Shown in pieces: positions 52,567 through 61,247 of a DNA stretch of 64,000 nucleotides. The DNA lies in assembly GCF_009729415.1 (NCBI RefSeq), contig NZ_MPKW01000009.1, positions 186,001-250,000 of the forward strand. Reading direction: 5' to 3'. How positions within the stretch are numbered: the first letter of the stretch is position 1; every line of letters starts with the position of its first letter. The stretch comes from Mycolicibacterium sp. CBMA 234. GTDB taxonomy: Bacteria > Actinomycetota > Actinomycetes > Mycobacteriales > Mycobacteriaceae. Both the position numbers and the translations under genes were made by a program. A model generated the notes under the pieces. That model did no database searches, was not told the DNA's origin, and was given only the letters and a program-made list of their open reading frames with translations.

Positions 52567-53511
52567 ATGCTGACCGTACTGCGATTCAATTTCGCCTCCC
52601 CGCAAGGAAATCCGCGCACTCAGGGCAAGCTGTTGTCGGCGGCGCTGGAGATGGCGCAGTGGGGCGAGTCCAAGGGCATCACTTCGGTGAGCGTCGACGA
52701 ACACCACGCGACCGGGCACGGCTGGAGTTGTAACCCGATCCTGGCGGCGTCGATGTTCCTGGCGCGCACCACACGGCTGGTCGCCAGCGTGGACTGTGCA
52801 CTCGGGCCGCTGTGGAACCCGGTGCGACTGGCCGAGGACATCGCCTTGGTGGACAACATGAGTCGTGGCCGGCTGTTCACCACCGTCGGGCTTGGCTACC
52901 GCGAGGTCGAATATGCCTCGCTCGGAGTCGATTTCAGCCAGCGGGGTGCGCTGATGGACGACCTGATCACCCGCATGCTGGCTGTGTGGGCCGACACCGG
53001 TACGTGGACCCGTCCCCATCCGATGCTGTTCGTCGGCGGCGGAGTGCGGGCCACGGCGCGGCGGGCGGCGCGGTTCGGACTACCCCTGAGCCTGGTCGAT
53101 TACCTACCGGACATCGCCGACTACTACCGCGAACTGTGCGCCGAGAAAGGCATCACGCCGATCGTGCTGATGCCGGGTGAGGTCAACCGCGGCATGATCT
53201 ACCTGCACGAGGACCCCGACCAGGCGTGGGCCGAACTCGGCCAACACATCCTCTGGGAGGCCGTCACCTACGGCGGCTGGGCCACCGAGCGGCGGTCCCT
53301 CATGCACCTGCCCGGCGTGCAAACCATCGACGAGGTCAAGGCATCGGGGAAGTACCGCATCCTGACGCCGGACGCCCTAATCGACGAGATTCGCGCCGCC
53401 GATCAATACGGCCCGCTGGTCATGCATCCGCTGGTTGGCGGCATGCCCGTCGAGGAAGCTTGGAAATCTGTTGAGCTGCTCACCGACAAGGTGCTGCCGG
53501 CACTGGCATAG
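52567..53511 (+). CDS. LLM-class F420-dependent oxidoreductase
   Basis: 314 residues, 3 nt after the SDR stop. TIM-barrel luciferase-like family with SVDEHHATGHGWSCNP, VASVDCALGPLWNPVRLAEDIALVDNMSRGRL and VGLGYREVEYASLGVDF, typical of mycobacterial F420 (or FMN) enzymes. It probably performs a hydride transfer on the pathway intermediate. Confidence 0.84.
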   Translation: MLTVLRFNFASPQGNPRTQGKLLSAALEMAQWGESKGITSVSVDEHHATGHGWSCNPILAASMFLARTTRLVASVDCALGPLWNPVRLAEDIALVDNMSRGRLFTTVGLGYREVEYASLGVDFSQRGALMDDLITRMLAVWADTGTWTRPHPMLFVGGGVRATARRAARFGLPLSLVDYLPDIADYYRELCAEKGITPIVLMPGEVNRGMIYLHEDPDQAWAELGQHILWEAVTYGGWATERRSLMHLPGVQTIDEVKASGKYRILTPDALIDEIRAADQYGPLVMHPLVGGMPVEEAWKSVELLTDKVLPALA

Positions 53512-53522
53512 GAGGTATTTAC

Positions 53523-53906
53523 ATGGCATCTGTTGAGCAGATCCAGAACGTCGTCGCGCAGTACATGGAACTGCTTGCGGCACACCAACCCGACGAGATC
53601 GCCGACCTGTTCGCCGAGAATGCGACCATCGAGGATCCCGTCGGCACGGAGGTCAAGATCGGTCGGCAAACCTTCGTCGACTTCTTTTCGGTCTTGGCAT
53701 CGATGGAGGAGATCAGCGTCGAGCCGTTGTGGACCAAAGTGGCCGCTGACACGGCGGTATTCGCTTTCAAGCTCCGCGCCCGCAGCGGCACCTTCGGTTA
53801 CGAGGTCAACACCATGGACGTCATGGTCTTCGACGACGACGCCAAGATCGTCAGCCTGCGCGCGGTCTGGGACCCGACCACCGACATCACGCCCCTCAAG
53901 GGCTAG
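53523..53906 (+). CDS. Ketosteroid-isomerase-like (NTF2-fold) protein
   Basis: 127 residues after GGAGG. The cone-shaped NTF2 fold carries residues that align with the delta5-3-ketosteroid isomerase triad: Tyr14 (AQYMELL), Asp38 (TIEDPVGT) and Asp99 (TMDVMVFDD). This suggests movement of a double bond in a 3-keto-steroid or similar enone. Last gene of the operon; a long palindrome begins at its stop. Confidence 0.82.
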   Translation: MASVEQIQNVVAQYMELLAAHQPDEIADLFAENATIEDPVGTEVKIGRQTFVDFFSVLASMEEISVEPLWTKVAADTAVFAFKLRARSGTFGYEVNTMDVMVFDDDAKIVSLRAVWDPTTDITPLKG

Positions 53907-53992
53907 TGGCTCTCGCGAGCAGACGCAAAACTGTCATTCTTCAGCGAAATACGACAGTTTTATGTCTGCTCGCGAGGGGCTAGTCCCGCCGC
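53903..53992. terminator. Long palindrome between convergent genes (repeat copy 3)
   Basis: Outer arms CTAG...CTCGCGAGCAGACG and CGTCTGCTCGCGAG-like inverse with the AAAACTGTC/GACAGTTTT core. It contains the stop codons of the KSI-like gene and of the convergent methyltransferase. Same family as copies at 10.2 and 46.6 kb. Confidence 0.65.
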
Positions 53993-54591
53993 GCGAACAG
54001 GTAGTACCGCGCCGGATTCTTGCCGTTGTGGTCCAGGCCCGGCTCGTCGCCGCTGGCCAGTAGCGTCCACCCGATGGCGAACCGGCGTTTCACCTCTGCC
54101 GGCTCGATCCCGGGCACGCCGAACGACCCACCGGGGACGAACGCCACGATCAGCAGCCGCGCCTCCGGAGCGGCCACCGCCGTCACCTCGCCCACGTACG
54201 CGTCGCGGTCGTCGGCGCTCATGCCATGAAGACAGCCGTTGTCGGTGATCAGCGAGAAGTCGGCGCCGATGCCCTGGCCTGTCAGCCGGGTGGCGTCGGC
54301 CTGGTCGAACCGCACCGACCCCTTCAGTGCCGGACCTTTCCGCGCGGCGGCTTTGGCGCGGGCCTTTTCCACTGCGGTGGCGACATAGTCCACGCCGGTG
54401 ACGTCCCAGCCGAGTCCGGCCAGGTACAGCGCGTTGTCGCCCGTGCCGCAGCCAATGTCGAGCGCGGTGCCCGGTGTCAGCGAGCTGTCGCCTTCGACCA
54501 GATCACGCAGGCTGGTGGCTAGCGGATGCCCGTCCCACGGCGTGAAGCCGAGCCGGTAGAAAACCCGGAAGAGGCGTTGTCGGGAAGACAT
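53980..54591 (-). CDS. Class I SAM-dependent methyltransferase
   Basis: 203 residues. SAM motif TALDIGCGTGDNALYLAGLGWDVTGVDY and post-motif GADFSLITDNGCLHGM. Small-molecule type (thiopurine/tellurite-methyltransferase-like short form); substrate unknown. The start MSSRQRLFRVFYRLGFTPWDGHPL is plausible. It is the last gene of a minus-strand group and ends inside the palindrome. Confidence 0.82.
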   Translation of the reverse strand: MSSRQRLFRVFYRLGFTPWDGHPLATSLRDLVEGDSSLTPGTALDIGCGTGDNALYLAGLGWDVTGVDYVATAVEKARAKAAARKGPALKGSVRFDQADATRLTGQGIGADFSLITDNGCLHGMSADDRDAYVGEVTAVAAPEARLLIVAFVPGGSFGVPGIEPAEVKRRFAIGWTLLASGDEPGLDHNGKNPARYYLFARRD

Positions 54592-54595
54592 GGCA

Positions 54596-55021
54596 TTACA
54601 GCGCCCCTAGGTCTGCCGACAGCCAGTGCTTCGGGTCGACGGTGACGATGACGCTCGCACCGTGCTCGCGACGCGCCATTTCCAGATATGCCGGGGCCTT
54701 TTCCTTGCCCAGGTACCGTTCGGCCATCTCGACCAACTGCTCATCGGTGCCCGGTTCGATGCTCAGCACCGGGCCGTCGACCGCGACGTAACGGACCGAC
54801 GGCTCCAGCCGTTCGGCCATCAACGACAGGTGTCCGGCCGCCGCGATCAGCTTGTGCTTGCGGGAATCGACCCCGGTCAGCAGCCACAACGTGCCGCCCG
54901 GCGTGTACTGGTACCAGATGGGCACCGTCAGCGGGCCACGATCTGCGCCGGCATTGACCGACAGTGCCCCGATGTGTGGTTCAGCCAGAAATTGTTCGCG
55001 GTCATCCTTGGAAAGCGCCAT
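54596..55021 (-). CDS. PPOX-fold flavin/F420 protein
   Basis: 141 residues from ATG 55021, 6 nt after TACGTT (leaderless). Split-barrel features IGALSVNAGADRGPLTVPIWYQYTPGGTLWLLTG and HLSLMAERLEPSVRYVAVDGPV. Ends 4 nt before the methyltransferase start, so co-transcribed. Reaction not known. Confidence 0.78.
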   Translation of the reverse strand: MALSKDDREQFLAEPHIGALSVNAGADRGPLTVPIWYQYTPGGTLWLLTGVDSRKHKLIAAAGHLSLMAERLEPSVRYVAVDGPVLSIEPGTDEQLVEMAERYLGKEKAPAYLEMARREHGASVIVTVDPKHWLSADLGAL

Positions 55022-55080
55022 GAAACCAACGTAGCGAAAAGCACCGACACGACGACAGGTCGAATTGTGAACGAACCGGG

Positions 55081-56268
55081 TCAGTCCGGCAGCGGCATGG
55101 TGTCGTACAGCCTGACGCCCTTGGAGTTGAGCCGGGCCAGCCGCTGCGTCAGGCCCGTCGGCAACAGCGATACTGTGCGTGCCATTCCGATGAGAGCCCT
55201 TGTGCCCCAATCTGATCTGGGCACGATGGTCTTGGCGCTGACCCGCGCCATGGTTCGGCTGCCGGCTACCGGTGCGGCCATCATCCGTTCGTAGGCCGCG
55301 AACGCAGCGGTGTGATCACCGCGCGCCCCGGCCAAGGTGTGCGCCAGGATGTATGCGCCGTACACCGCCAGACTGGTGCTGCCACCGACCGCCGGCCCGG
55401 GGCAGTACCCGGCATCGCCGACGAGTGTCACCCGCCCACGTGACCAGGTACTCATCTCCAGTTGGGTGATGGCGTCGAAGTAGAACGCCGGCGTGCCTTC
55501 CACTTCCTGCAGCCAACGGTCGACATCGGGCGCCAGACCGGCGAACGCGGCCTGTAGCTGCCGCTGCTGGCCGGCGACGTCGCGGTAGTGGTAGTCCAGC
55601 GGCTGTGGCGGCCGGAACAGGAACACCGCGCGGGCGTCGTCGAGATGGTCGGCGGTATAGACCATCGCCAGCCGGTGGGGCGTGACATATCCAAACATTT
55701 CCCGGTCGCGCGCAAGGATTTTCGGTACCGAAACCACCGCCAGATAGCCGCCGAGGAATCGTTCTTGGACGCGCTCGCCGAAGACTAACCGGCGCACCCC
55801 GGAGTGCAGGCCGTCGGCGCCGACGACGACGTCGTAGCGGTCGGGTGCGCCATGCTCAAAGGTCACCTCACCGGCGTCGGAGATCGACGTGATCTGGTCG
55901 CCGAAGCGGAAGTCGGCCGCGCTGCGGGCGGCGTCGTAGTAGATCTCGCTCAGGTCGTCGCGCATGATCTCGACGTGCCGGTCGGACATGGCCGCGATGA
56001 GCTTGGCGTAGTTGACGCGTGCAGGTCGGGCATGCCCTGGGCGGTGGATGGTCATGGCGGTGGTGCCGGTGACGTACGACTCGACGCGGGGGAGCACCCC
56101 CATGCGTTCGGAGATTTCCATTGCGGGCCGGAACAAGTCGACGGCATGGCCGCCGGTCTTGCGCAGCGCCGGTGCGCGTTCGACCACTGTGACGTCAAAC
56201 CCGTTGCGGGACAGCCAGTAAGCCAATACCGGGCCGGCAATGCTGGCCCCGGAGATGAGCACCTTCAT
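55081..56268 (-). CDS. FAD-dependent aromatic-type monooxygenase
   Basis: 395 residues. Class A flavoprotein hydroxylase: KVLISGASIAGPVLAYWLSRNGFDVTVVERAP (FAD ADP-binding), VVVGADGLHSGVRR (the DG motif) and VTLVGDAGYCPGPAVGGSTSLAVYGA (GD motif). It oxygenates a small aromatic or antibiotic-like compound with NAD(P)H. Divergent from a TetR gene with two matching operators between, so the enzyme is probably induced by its substrate. Confidence 0.87.
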   Translation of the reverse strand: MKVLISGASIAGPVLAYWLSRNGFDVTVVERAPALRKTGGHAVDLFRPAMEISERMGVLPRVESYVTGTTAMTIHRPGHARPARVNYAKLIAAMSDRHVEIMRDDLSEIYYDAARSAADFRFGDQITSISDAGEVTFEHGAPDRYDVVVGADGLHSGVRRLVFGERVQERFLGGYLAVVSVPKILARDREMFGYVTPHRLAMVYTADHLDDARAVFLFRPPQPLDYHYRDVAGQQRQLQAAFAGLAPDVDRWLQEVEGTPAFYFDAITQLEMSTWSRGRVTLVGDAGYCPGPAVGGSTSLAVYGAYILAHTLAGARGDHTAAFAAYERMMAAPVAGSRTMARVSAKTIVPRSDWGTRALIGMARTVSLLPTGLTQRLARLNSKGVRLYDTMPLPD

Positions 56269-56285
56269 GAGTTCCTCCGTATTTA

Positions 56286-56301
56286 CTTAACGGTCGGTAA
56301 G
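56286..56301. promoter_or_regulatory. TetR operator A
   Basis: CTTAACGGTCGGTAAG fits CTTANCGNNCGNTAAG and lies 17 nt upstream of the monooxygenase start. Its inverse copy (operator B) is centred 31 bp away, about three helical turns. Confidence 0.68.
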
Positions 56302-56316
56302 TGCATGTCCGGCCAG

Positions 56317-56332
56317 CTTACCGCCCGTTAAG
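56317..56332. promoter_or_regulatory. TetR operator B
   Basis: CTTACCGCCCGTTAAG is the inverse complement of operator A with one mismatch. It ends 5 nt before the TAGGGT -10 of tetR. Confidence 0.68.
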
Positions 56333-56349
56333 TAAGTTAGGGTGGCTAC

Positions 56350-56901
56350 GTGGCGAGACCCCCTTCCGAGACTCGGCTCCGCATCCAGGACGTGGCACGT
56401 GAGCTATTCAGTGAGAAGGGCGTGCAGCGCACCAGCCTGCAGGACATCGCCGATCGGCTGGGTATCAGTAAACCCGCGCTGTACTACCACTTCAGCTCGC
56501 GTGAGGACTTGGTCCGCAGCATCCTGCAGCCGCTGATCGATGAGGGCGAAGAGTTCATCGCCGGCCAGGAGCGGCTGCGAGGGGCGGCCCGGGCCACGCC
56601 GCGCCAGTTGCTGGAGGGGTACTTCGATTTCCACTACCGGCACCGCGTCGATCTGTTCCTGATCGTGGCCGAACTGACCACCCTGGCGGATCTGGGACTG
56701 ATCGACGCCATGCTGGCCTGGCGCGACCGGCTGGGCAAGCTGGTCTTCGGGCGTCGGCCCACGCTGGCGCAGTCGACCCGCGCGGTCATTGCATTCGGTG
56801 GTCTGCAGGACTGCTGCCTGCAGTTCCCGGACGCCCCGGCCGAACAGCTGAGGCAGGCCACGGTCGACGGCGCGCTGGCGGCGCTCGGGTTGTCGGGCTG
56901 A
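56350..56901 (+). CDS. TetR-family repressor of the FAD monooxygenase
   Basis: 183 residues from GTG 56350, 6 nt after TAGGGT (leaderless). Helix-turn-helix TRLRIQDVARELFSEKGVQRTSLQDIADRLGISKPALYYHFSSREDLVRSIL. Effector domain about 80-180, ligand unknown. Divergent from the monooxygenase across two operators, a typical drug- or substrate-responsive module. Confidence 0.88.
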   Translation: MARPPSETRLRIQDVARELFSEKGVQRTSLQDIADRLGISKPALYYHFSSREDLVRSILQPLIDEGEEFIAGQERLRGAARATPRQLLEGYFDFHYRHRVDLFLIVAELTTLADLGLIDAMLAWRDRLGKLVFGRRPTLAQSTRAVIAFGGLQDCCLQFPDAPAEQLRQATVDGALAALGLSG

Positions 56902-57029
56902 GGTCGACGGGGCCGACGCCCCGAGCAGACGGGCCAGCACGTCGCGTCCAGAGCGTCACCAGGTGGCGTCGGTACGATGGCGGGATATTGGTCTGAGCGA
57001 TCGTCGCTGAACGCAACGGAGAGTGCCTG

Positions 57030-58046
57030 TTGGAGATCCCCTTTATCGGGCCACTGACGCTGTCCGGATTCTCGAGTGCCTGGTTCTTCCTCTATCTGCT
57101 GGCGGTCATCGGCGCCGTCGCGATCTATCTGCTGCTGCGCCGGGGCCGCCGCAAGCGGGTGCTGCGGTTCGCCAACACGGAGCTGCTGGAGCGTGTCGTC
57201 GCGGCGCGCCCGAAGACCAAGTCGCGGTGGCGTCACCTGCCGACAGTGCTGCTGGTGGTTGCGATGATGCTGCTGACCACCGCCATGGCCGGGCCGACCC
57301 ACGACATCCGGATTCCGCGCAACCGTGCCGTCGTCATGCTGGTGATCGACGTGTCCGAGTCGATGATCGCGACCGACGTCCAACCCAGCCGTATCGAGGC
57401 GGCGAAGAGTGCCGGTAAGACGTTCGTCAAGGGCCTGACCAACGGCATCAGCGTCGGCCTGGTCGAGTTCTCCTCCAGCGCAACGATGTTGGTGGCGCCG
57501 ACCAGTGATCACGACATCGTGGCCAAGACCGTCGACTCGCTGCAGCCGGCGCCGAGGACGGCAACCGGCGAGGGCATCTTCACAGCGTTGCAAGCTATCG
57601 CCACCCTGGACGCGGTGATGGGCGGCGGGGAGGGCCCGCCGCCGGCCCGCATCGTGTTGATGTCGGACGGCAAAGAGACGGTCCCGGCCGACCCGAACGA
57701 TCCACGCGGCGCGTTCACCGCGGCGCGGGCGGCCAAAGACCAGGGTGTTGAGATTTCGACCATTTCCTTCGGCACCCCGTCGGGCGTCATCAATTACGAG
57801 GGTCAGGAAGTTCCGGTCCCGACCGACGACGTCACCATGCAGAAGATCGCCAAAATTACCGGCGGCCAGACATTCCGGGCCGAGACGCTCGGCCAGCTGA
57901 CCGACGTCTACGCCAGCTTGCAGCAGCAGATCGGCTACCAGACCATCCGCGGCGACGCCAGCGGCAGCTGGACGCGGGTGGGGTTCTTTGTGCTGGTCTG
58001 TGCGCTGTTCGCCGGCCTCCGGATCAACAACCGACTGCCAGGCTGA
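57030..58046 (+). CDS. VWA-domain membrane protein (Rv1481-like)
   Basis: 338 residues from TTG 57030 (GGAGAG 8 nt upstream). Two membrane segments (about 10-35 and 65-85), a von Willebrand A domain (about 92-300) with the MIDAS motif DVSESM, a conserved Thr (ATGEG) and Asp (MSDGKET), then a C-terminal helix (about 312-332). Resembles the BatA/Rv1481 membrane proteins that act with MoxR ATPases, but no moxR gene is adjacent. The lipoprotein gene follows after 5 nt. Confidence 0.85.
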   Translation: MEIPFIGPLTLSGFSSAWFFLYLLAVIGAVAIYLLLRRGRRKRVLRFANTELLERVVAARPKTKSRWRHLPTVLLVVAMMLLTTAMAGPTHDIRIPRNRAVVMLVIDVSESMIATDVQPSRIEAAKSAGKTFVKGLTNGISVGLVEFSSSATMLVAPTSDHDIVAKTVDSLQPAPRTATGEGIFTALQAIATLDAVMGGGEGPPPARIVLMSDGKETVPADPNDPRGAFTAARAAKDQGVEISTISFGTPSGVINYEGQEVPVPTDDVTMQKIAKITGGQTFRAETLGQLTDVYASLQQQIGYQTIRGDASGSWTRVGFFVLVCALFAGLRINNRLPG

Positions 58047-58051
58047 TCCTG

Positions 58052-59281
58052 ATGCGGCGCGGCCTGTTGGTGCTGGCGACGGCGACCCTGGTGCTCGCCG
58101 GGTGCACGAATGACATCGCGGGCCAGGCCGGCAAGCCCGCCGGTGGGACACCATCGGCGAGCGTCGACGCGAACCTGCTGGGCAGCGGCAACTTCCCGAT
58201 CAAGCCGATGACCCCGCTCGGCACTGCAGGGGCGCCGCTGACCGGCGCGCTCATCGACGCCCGACGCATGGCCGACTACGTCGTCGGCCCGTGGGATGTC
58301 GACCCGCAGATGGTGATTCCGGGCCAGGCGCGGGCGGTCGTCATCCCCGACGCCGCGGCGCTCGGCACCATCCTTCCCGCTGCGGTCAGCAATACGGTGA
58401 CGGCGCACCACCTGATCTACGGGTTCGCCTCGGACCGGCAGGACCCCAACCAGTGGCGGCTGGCGAACTCGGTGCTGCGATTCCCGGACGCTGCCGCAGC
58501 TGCGGCAGCTGCCGATGACCTGTCGGCGGCGGTCACCAAGTTGTCGTCGACGCCGAATCGCGCGGTCCCGATACCTGGGCATCCGGATGCGCGGGCCACG
58601 ATCTACACCTACGGGCTCACCCCGAGCGCCGATGCACCGGTGACGATGTATTCATTCACGCAGCACGGTCCTTATGTCGTCAGTCAGCTGGTCTACGCGC
58701 CGCAACAGGACGGCGCGGTCGCTGCAGTCGCAGCCACCCTGGATGCGCAGCTGCCCAGGATCGACCAGTTTGTGCCAACCGATCCGGCGCAGTTCCCGAC
58801 GCTCGCGATGGATCCGACGGGACTGTTGTCGCACACCATGTCCGCCCCGACTTATCCCGATCCGCCGGGTGCCCGCCCGTCGGACGCGAAGATCGGCAGT
58901 TATCTACCGCGGGCAGCCCTGCATTTTCAGGATGATCCAGTGGCGACCGCACCGCTCTTGGACGCCGCGGGGCTGCAGGAAATGACGTACAACCAGACCG
59001 TCATCTACCGGGTGAAGGACGCGGCGGCCGCCACCAAGCTGGTCAACGACCTCGCTGACCTCATGGCCCGGATCGAGGTGTCGGCGCATCCGGTCAATGC
59101 GGTCGATTTCTTGCCGGGTAGTCGGTGCGTGCAGTCCGAGGTCGATCCGACACTGACCAACGGCTCGATCTTCTATTGCTTTGCCGCACTGAATAATTCA
59201 GTCATCTCGGTGCACGACGCCGATGCCACCGGGGCACGTCAGGAGACGGCGGCGCAGTACAAGATGCTGTTGGCCCCGTAG
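58052..59281 (+). CDS. Secreted lipoprotein (DUF7373-type)
   Basis: 409 residues with lipobox LVLAGC (residues 14-19), so membrane-anchored on the outside. The mature protein matches a large family of mycobacterial lipoproteins with two similar alpha/beta halves (about 60-230 and 235-405), for instance QARAVVIPDAAALGTI and RAALHFQDDPVATAPLLDAAGL. Two cysteines (SRCVQSE and FYCFAAL) near the C-terminus likely pair. Function unknown. Same operon as the VWA gene. Confidence 0.78.
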   Translation: MRRGLLVLATATLVLAGCTNDIAGQAGKPAGGTPSASVDANLLGSGNFPIKPMTPLGTAGAPLTGALIDARRMADYVVGPWDVDPQMVIPGQARAVVIPDAAALGTILPAAVSNTVTAHHLIYGFASDRQDPNQWRLANSVLRFPDAAAAAAAADDLSAAVTKLSSTPNRAVPIPGHPDARATIYTYGLTPSADAPVTMYSFTQHGPYVVSQLVYAPQQDGAVAAVAATLDAQLPRIDQFVPTDPAQFPTLAMDPTGLLSHTMSAPTYPDPPGARPSDAKIGSYLPRAALHFQDDPVATAPLLDAAGLQEMTYNQTVIYRVKDAAAATKLVNDLADLMARIEVSAHPVNAVDFLPGSRCVQSEVDPTLTNGSIFYCFAALNNSVISVHDADATGARQETAAQYKMLLAP

Positions 59282-59444
59282 TCGGACTCGGAGGCTGCTG
59301 CCGGCCGGGATCCTGCAGCCGCCCCCGGCGTTCTGATGCGCTGACCAGCTTTCTTGGCAATTTCTCAGCGGGGCTGTGCGATGCTCGCGTGCCTCGGCGG
59401 CAGCCGTGGGCAGCATGCAGACATTAGGTAAAGGAGAGACCCCG

Positions 59445-60086
59445 GTGCGGGCACTCATTCGCGGGGCGATTGCTACTGCTATCGCCGTCACACTTCAGAT
59501 CACCGGCACAGGCGCTGCTCATGCGGGTCTGGACAATGAGCTGAGTCTGGTCGACGGTCAGGATCGCACCTTGACGGTGCAGCAGTGGGACACGTTCCTC
59601 AATGGTGTGTTTCCGTTGGACCGCAACCGGTTGACGCGTGAGTGGTTCCATTCCGGCAAGGCCAAGTACAAGTGCGACGGCAAGAGCTGTGATCAGTTCG
59701 CGGGCACGTTGGAGCTGGGTTACCAGATTGGTTTCCCGTGGTCGCTGGGTGTGGGTATCAACTTCAGCTACACGACGCCGAACATCCTGCTTGACGACGT
59801 GAACCCGCTTACCTTCCCCCTCGGCGGTAGTGGTGGCGGCATCATCACGCCGAACCTGTTCCCGGGTGTGTCGATTTCTGCTGACTTGGGCAATGGTCCG
59901 GGTATTCAGGAAGTTGCGACGTTCTCGGTGGATGTGTCGGGTCCGGCTGGTGCGGTGGCGGTATCGAACGCGCACGGCACGGTGACGGGCGCCGCTGGTG
60001 GTGTGCTGCTGCGTCCGTTCGCTCGCTTGATCGCAAAGACCGGCGACTCGGTGACGACCTACGGCGAACCCTGGAACATGAACTGA
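59445..60086 (+). CDS. mspA: MspA outer-membrane porin with a cysteine pair in a loop
   Basis: 213 residues from GTG 59445 (AAAGGAGAG upstream). The signal peptide ends GAAHA and the mature protein begins GLDNELSLVDGQDRTLTVQQ, nearly identical to MspA. It forms an octameric channel for nutrients in the outer membrane of rapid growers. The constriction aspartates 90/91 are kept (ILLDD) but the residue at 93 is Asn. The loop at about 48-60 reads AKYKCDGKSCDQFAG with two cysteines absent from MspA, and the segment after DD is 2 residues longer (VNPLTFPLGGSGGGI). Confidence 0.95.
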   Translation: MRALIRGAIATAIAVTLQITGTGAAHAGLDNELSLVDGQDRTLTVQQWDTFLNGVFPLDRNRLTREWFHSGKAKYKCDGKSCDQFAGTLELGYQIGFPWSLGVGINFSYTTPNILLDDVNPLTFPLGGSGGGIITPNLFPGVSISADLGNGPGIQEVATFSVDVSGPAGAVAVSNAHGTVTGAAGGVLLRPFARLIAKTGDSVTTYGEPWNMN

Positions 60087-60158
60087 CGGCTACTGGCCGC
60101 GGGTGATGTCCGCGGCCAGGCATGGTCTTGCCGACGGCGCCGCCCTAGAGTCGGGGCC

Positions 60159-61148
60159 ATGCGCTTTGGACTGTTCATCCCGCAAGGTTGGCGACTCGAT
60201 CTGGTGGGGATCGCCCCGCAGGATCACTGGCAGGTGATGCGTGACCTGGCGGCCTACGCCGACGCCGGTCCCTGGGATTCGTTGTGGGTCTACGACCATT
60301 TCCACACCGTGCCGATGCCGACCGCGGAGGCCACGCATGAGGCGTGGACGTTGATGGCGGCGTACGCCGCGACGACGTCCCGGATCAAGCTGGGCCAGAT
60401 GTGCACCGCGGTCAGCTACCGAAACCCGGTGTACCTGGCGAAGATTGCCGCCACCACCGACATCATCTCGGGTGGCCGCGTCCAGATGGGCATCGGCGGC
60501 GGCTGGTACGAACACGAGTGGCGCGCTTACGGTTACGGCTTCCCGTCGGCCGGTGTGCGGCTGGGGCGGCTCGATGAAGGCGTGCAGATCATGCGCGATG
60601 CCTGGCGCGACGGGGTGGTGAGCTTTGACGGTAAGCACTACCAGGTGGACGGCGCCATTGTGCAGCCCAAGCCGTTGCAGGACAACGGCATTCCGCTGTG
60701 GATCGCGGGTGGCGGCGAGAAGGTGACGCTGCGGATTGCCGCCCAGTATGCGCAGTACACCAACTTCACCTCCGAGCCCGACGGCTTCGCGCACAAATCG
60801 CAGGTGCTGCAACAGCACTGCGACGCGGTCGGCACCGACTACGACGCCATCGTCCGGTCGGCCAACTTCAACGTCGTGATCGGGGAGTCGGAGGCCGAGG
60901 TCGCGGCGCGCATCGCGCGGATTCGGGAACGTCAGGTCACCGTCGCGCACGAAGCCGCGGTCGACGCGATGGTCCAGAACTTGGCGTCCCCCGATTCCGC
61001 GTGTGGCACAACCGAACAGGTCATCGCGAAGCTGCAGAAGATCCGGGACCTCGGCTGCGAGTACGCGATCCTGTACTTCCCCGAAGCCGCCTACGACCGG
61101 TCGAGCATCGAGGCATTCGAACGCGAGGTCATTCCTGCGCTCAGCTAG
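60159..61148 (+). CDS. LLM-class F420-dependent oxidoreductase
   Basis: 329 residues; ATG 60159 follows TAGAGT by 7 nt (leaderless). Luciferase-like TIM barrel: MRFGLFIPQGWRLDL, LWVYDHFHTVPMP, KLGQMCTAVSYRNPVYLAKIAATTDIISGGRVQMGIGGGWYEHEW. The GIGGGWYEHE phosphate loop is typical of the F420 group. Substrate unknown. Stands alone downstream of mspA. Confidence 0.85.
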   Translation: MRFGLFIPQGWRLDLVGIAPQDHWQVMRDLAAYADAGPWDSLWVYDHFHTVPMPTAEATHEAWTLMAAYAATTSRIKLGQMCTAVSYRNPVYLAKIAATTDIISGGRVQMGIGGGWYEHEWRAYGYGFPSAGVRLGRLDEGVQIMRDAWRDGVVSFDGKHYQVDGAIVQPKPLQDNGIPLWIAGGGEKVTLRIAAQYAQYTNFTSEPDGFAHKSQVLQQHCDAVGTDYDAIVRSANFNVVIGESEAEVAARIARIRERQVTVAHEAAVDAMVQNLASPDSACGTTEQVIAKLQKIRDLGCEYAILYFPEAAYDRSSIEAFEREVIPALS

Positions 61149-61247
61149 GCGGCACCGGCCCTGACGGTTTACTGCTAGGTGTCTGATTCCGGTCTGAAAA
61201 ATGAACAAGCGGTAGCGCGACGGTGCGATGTCGGTGATTATTGCGCC

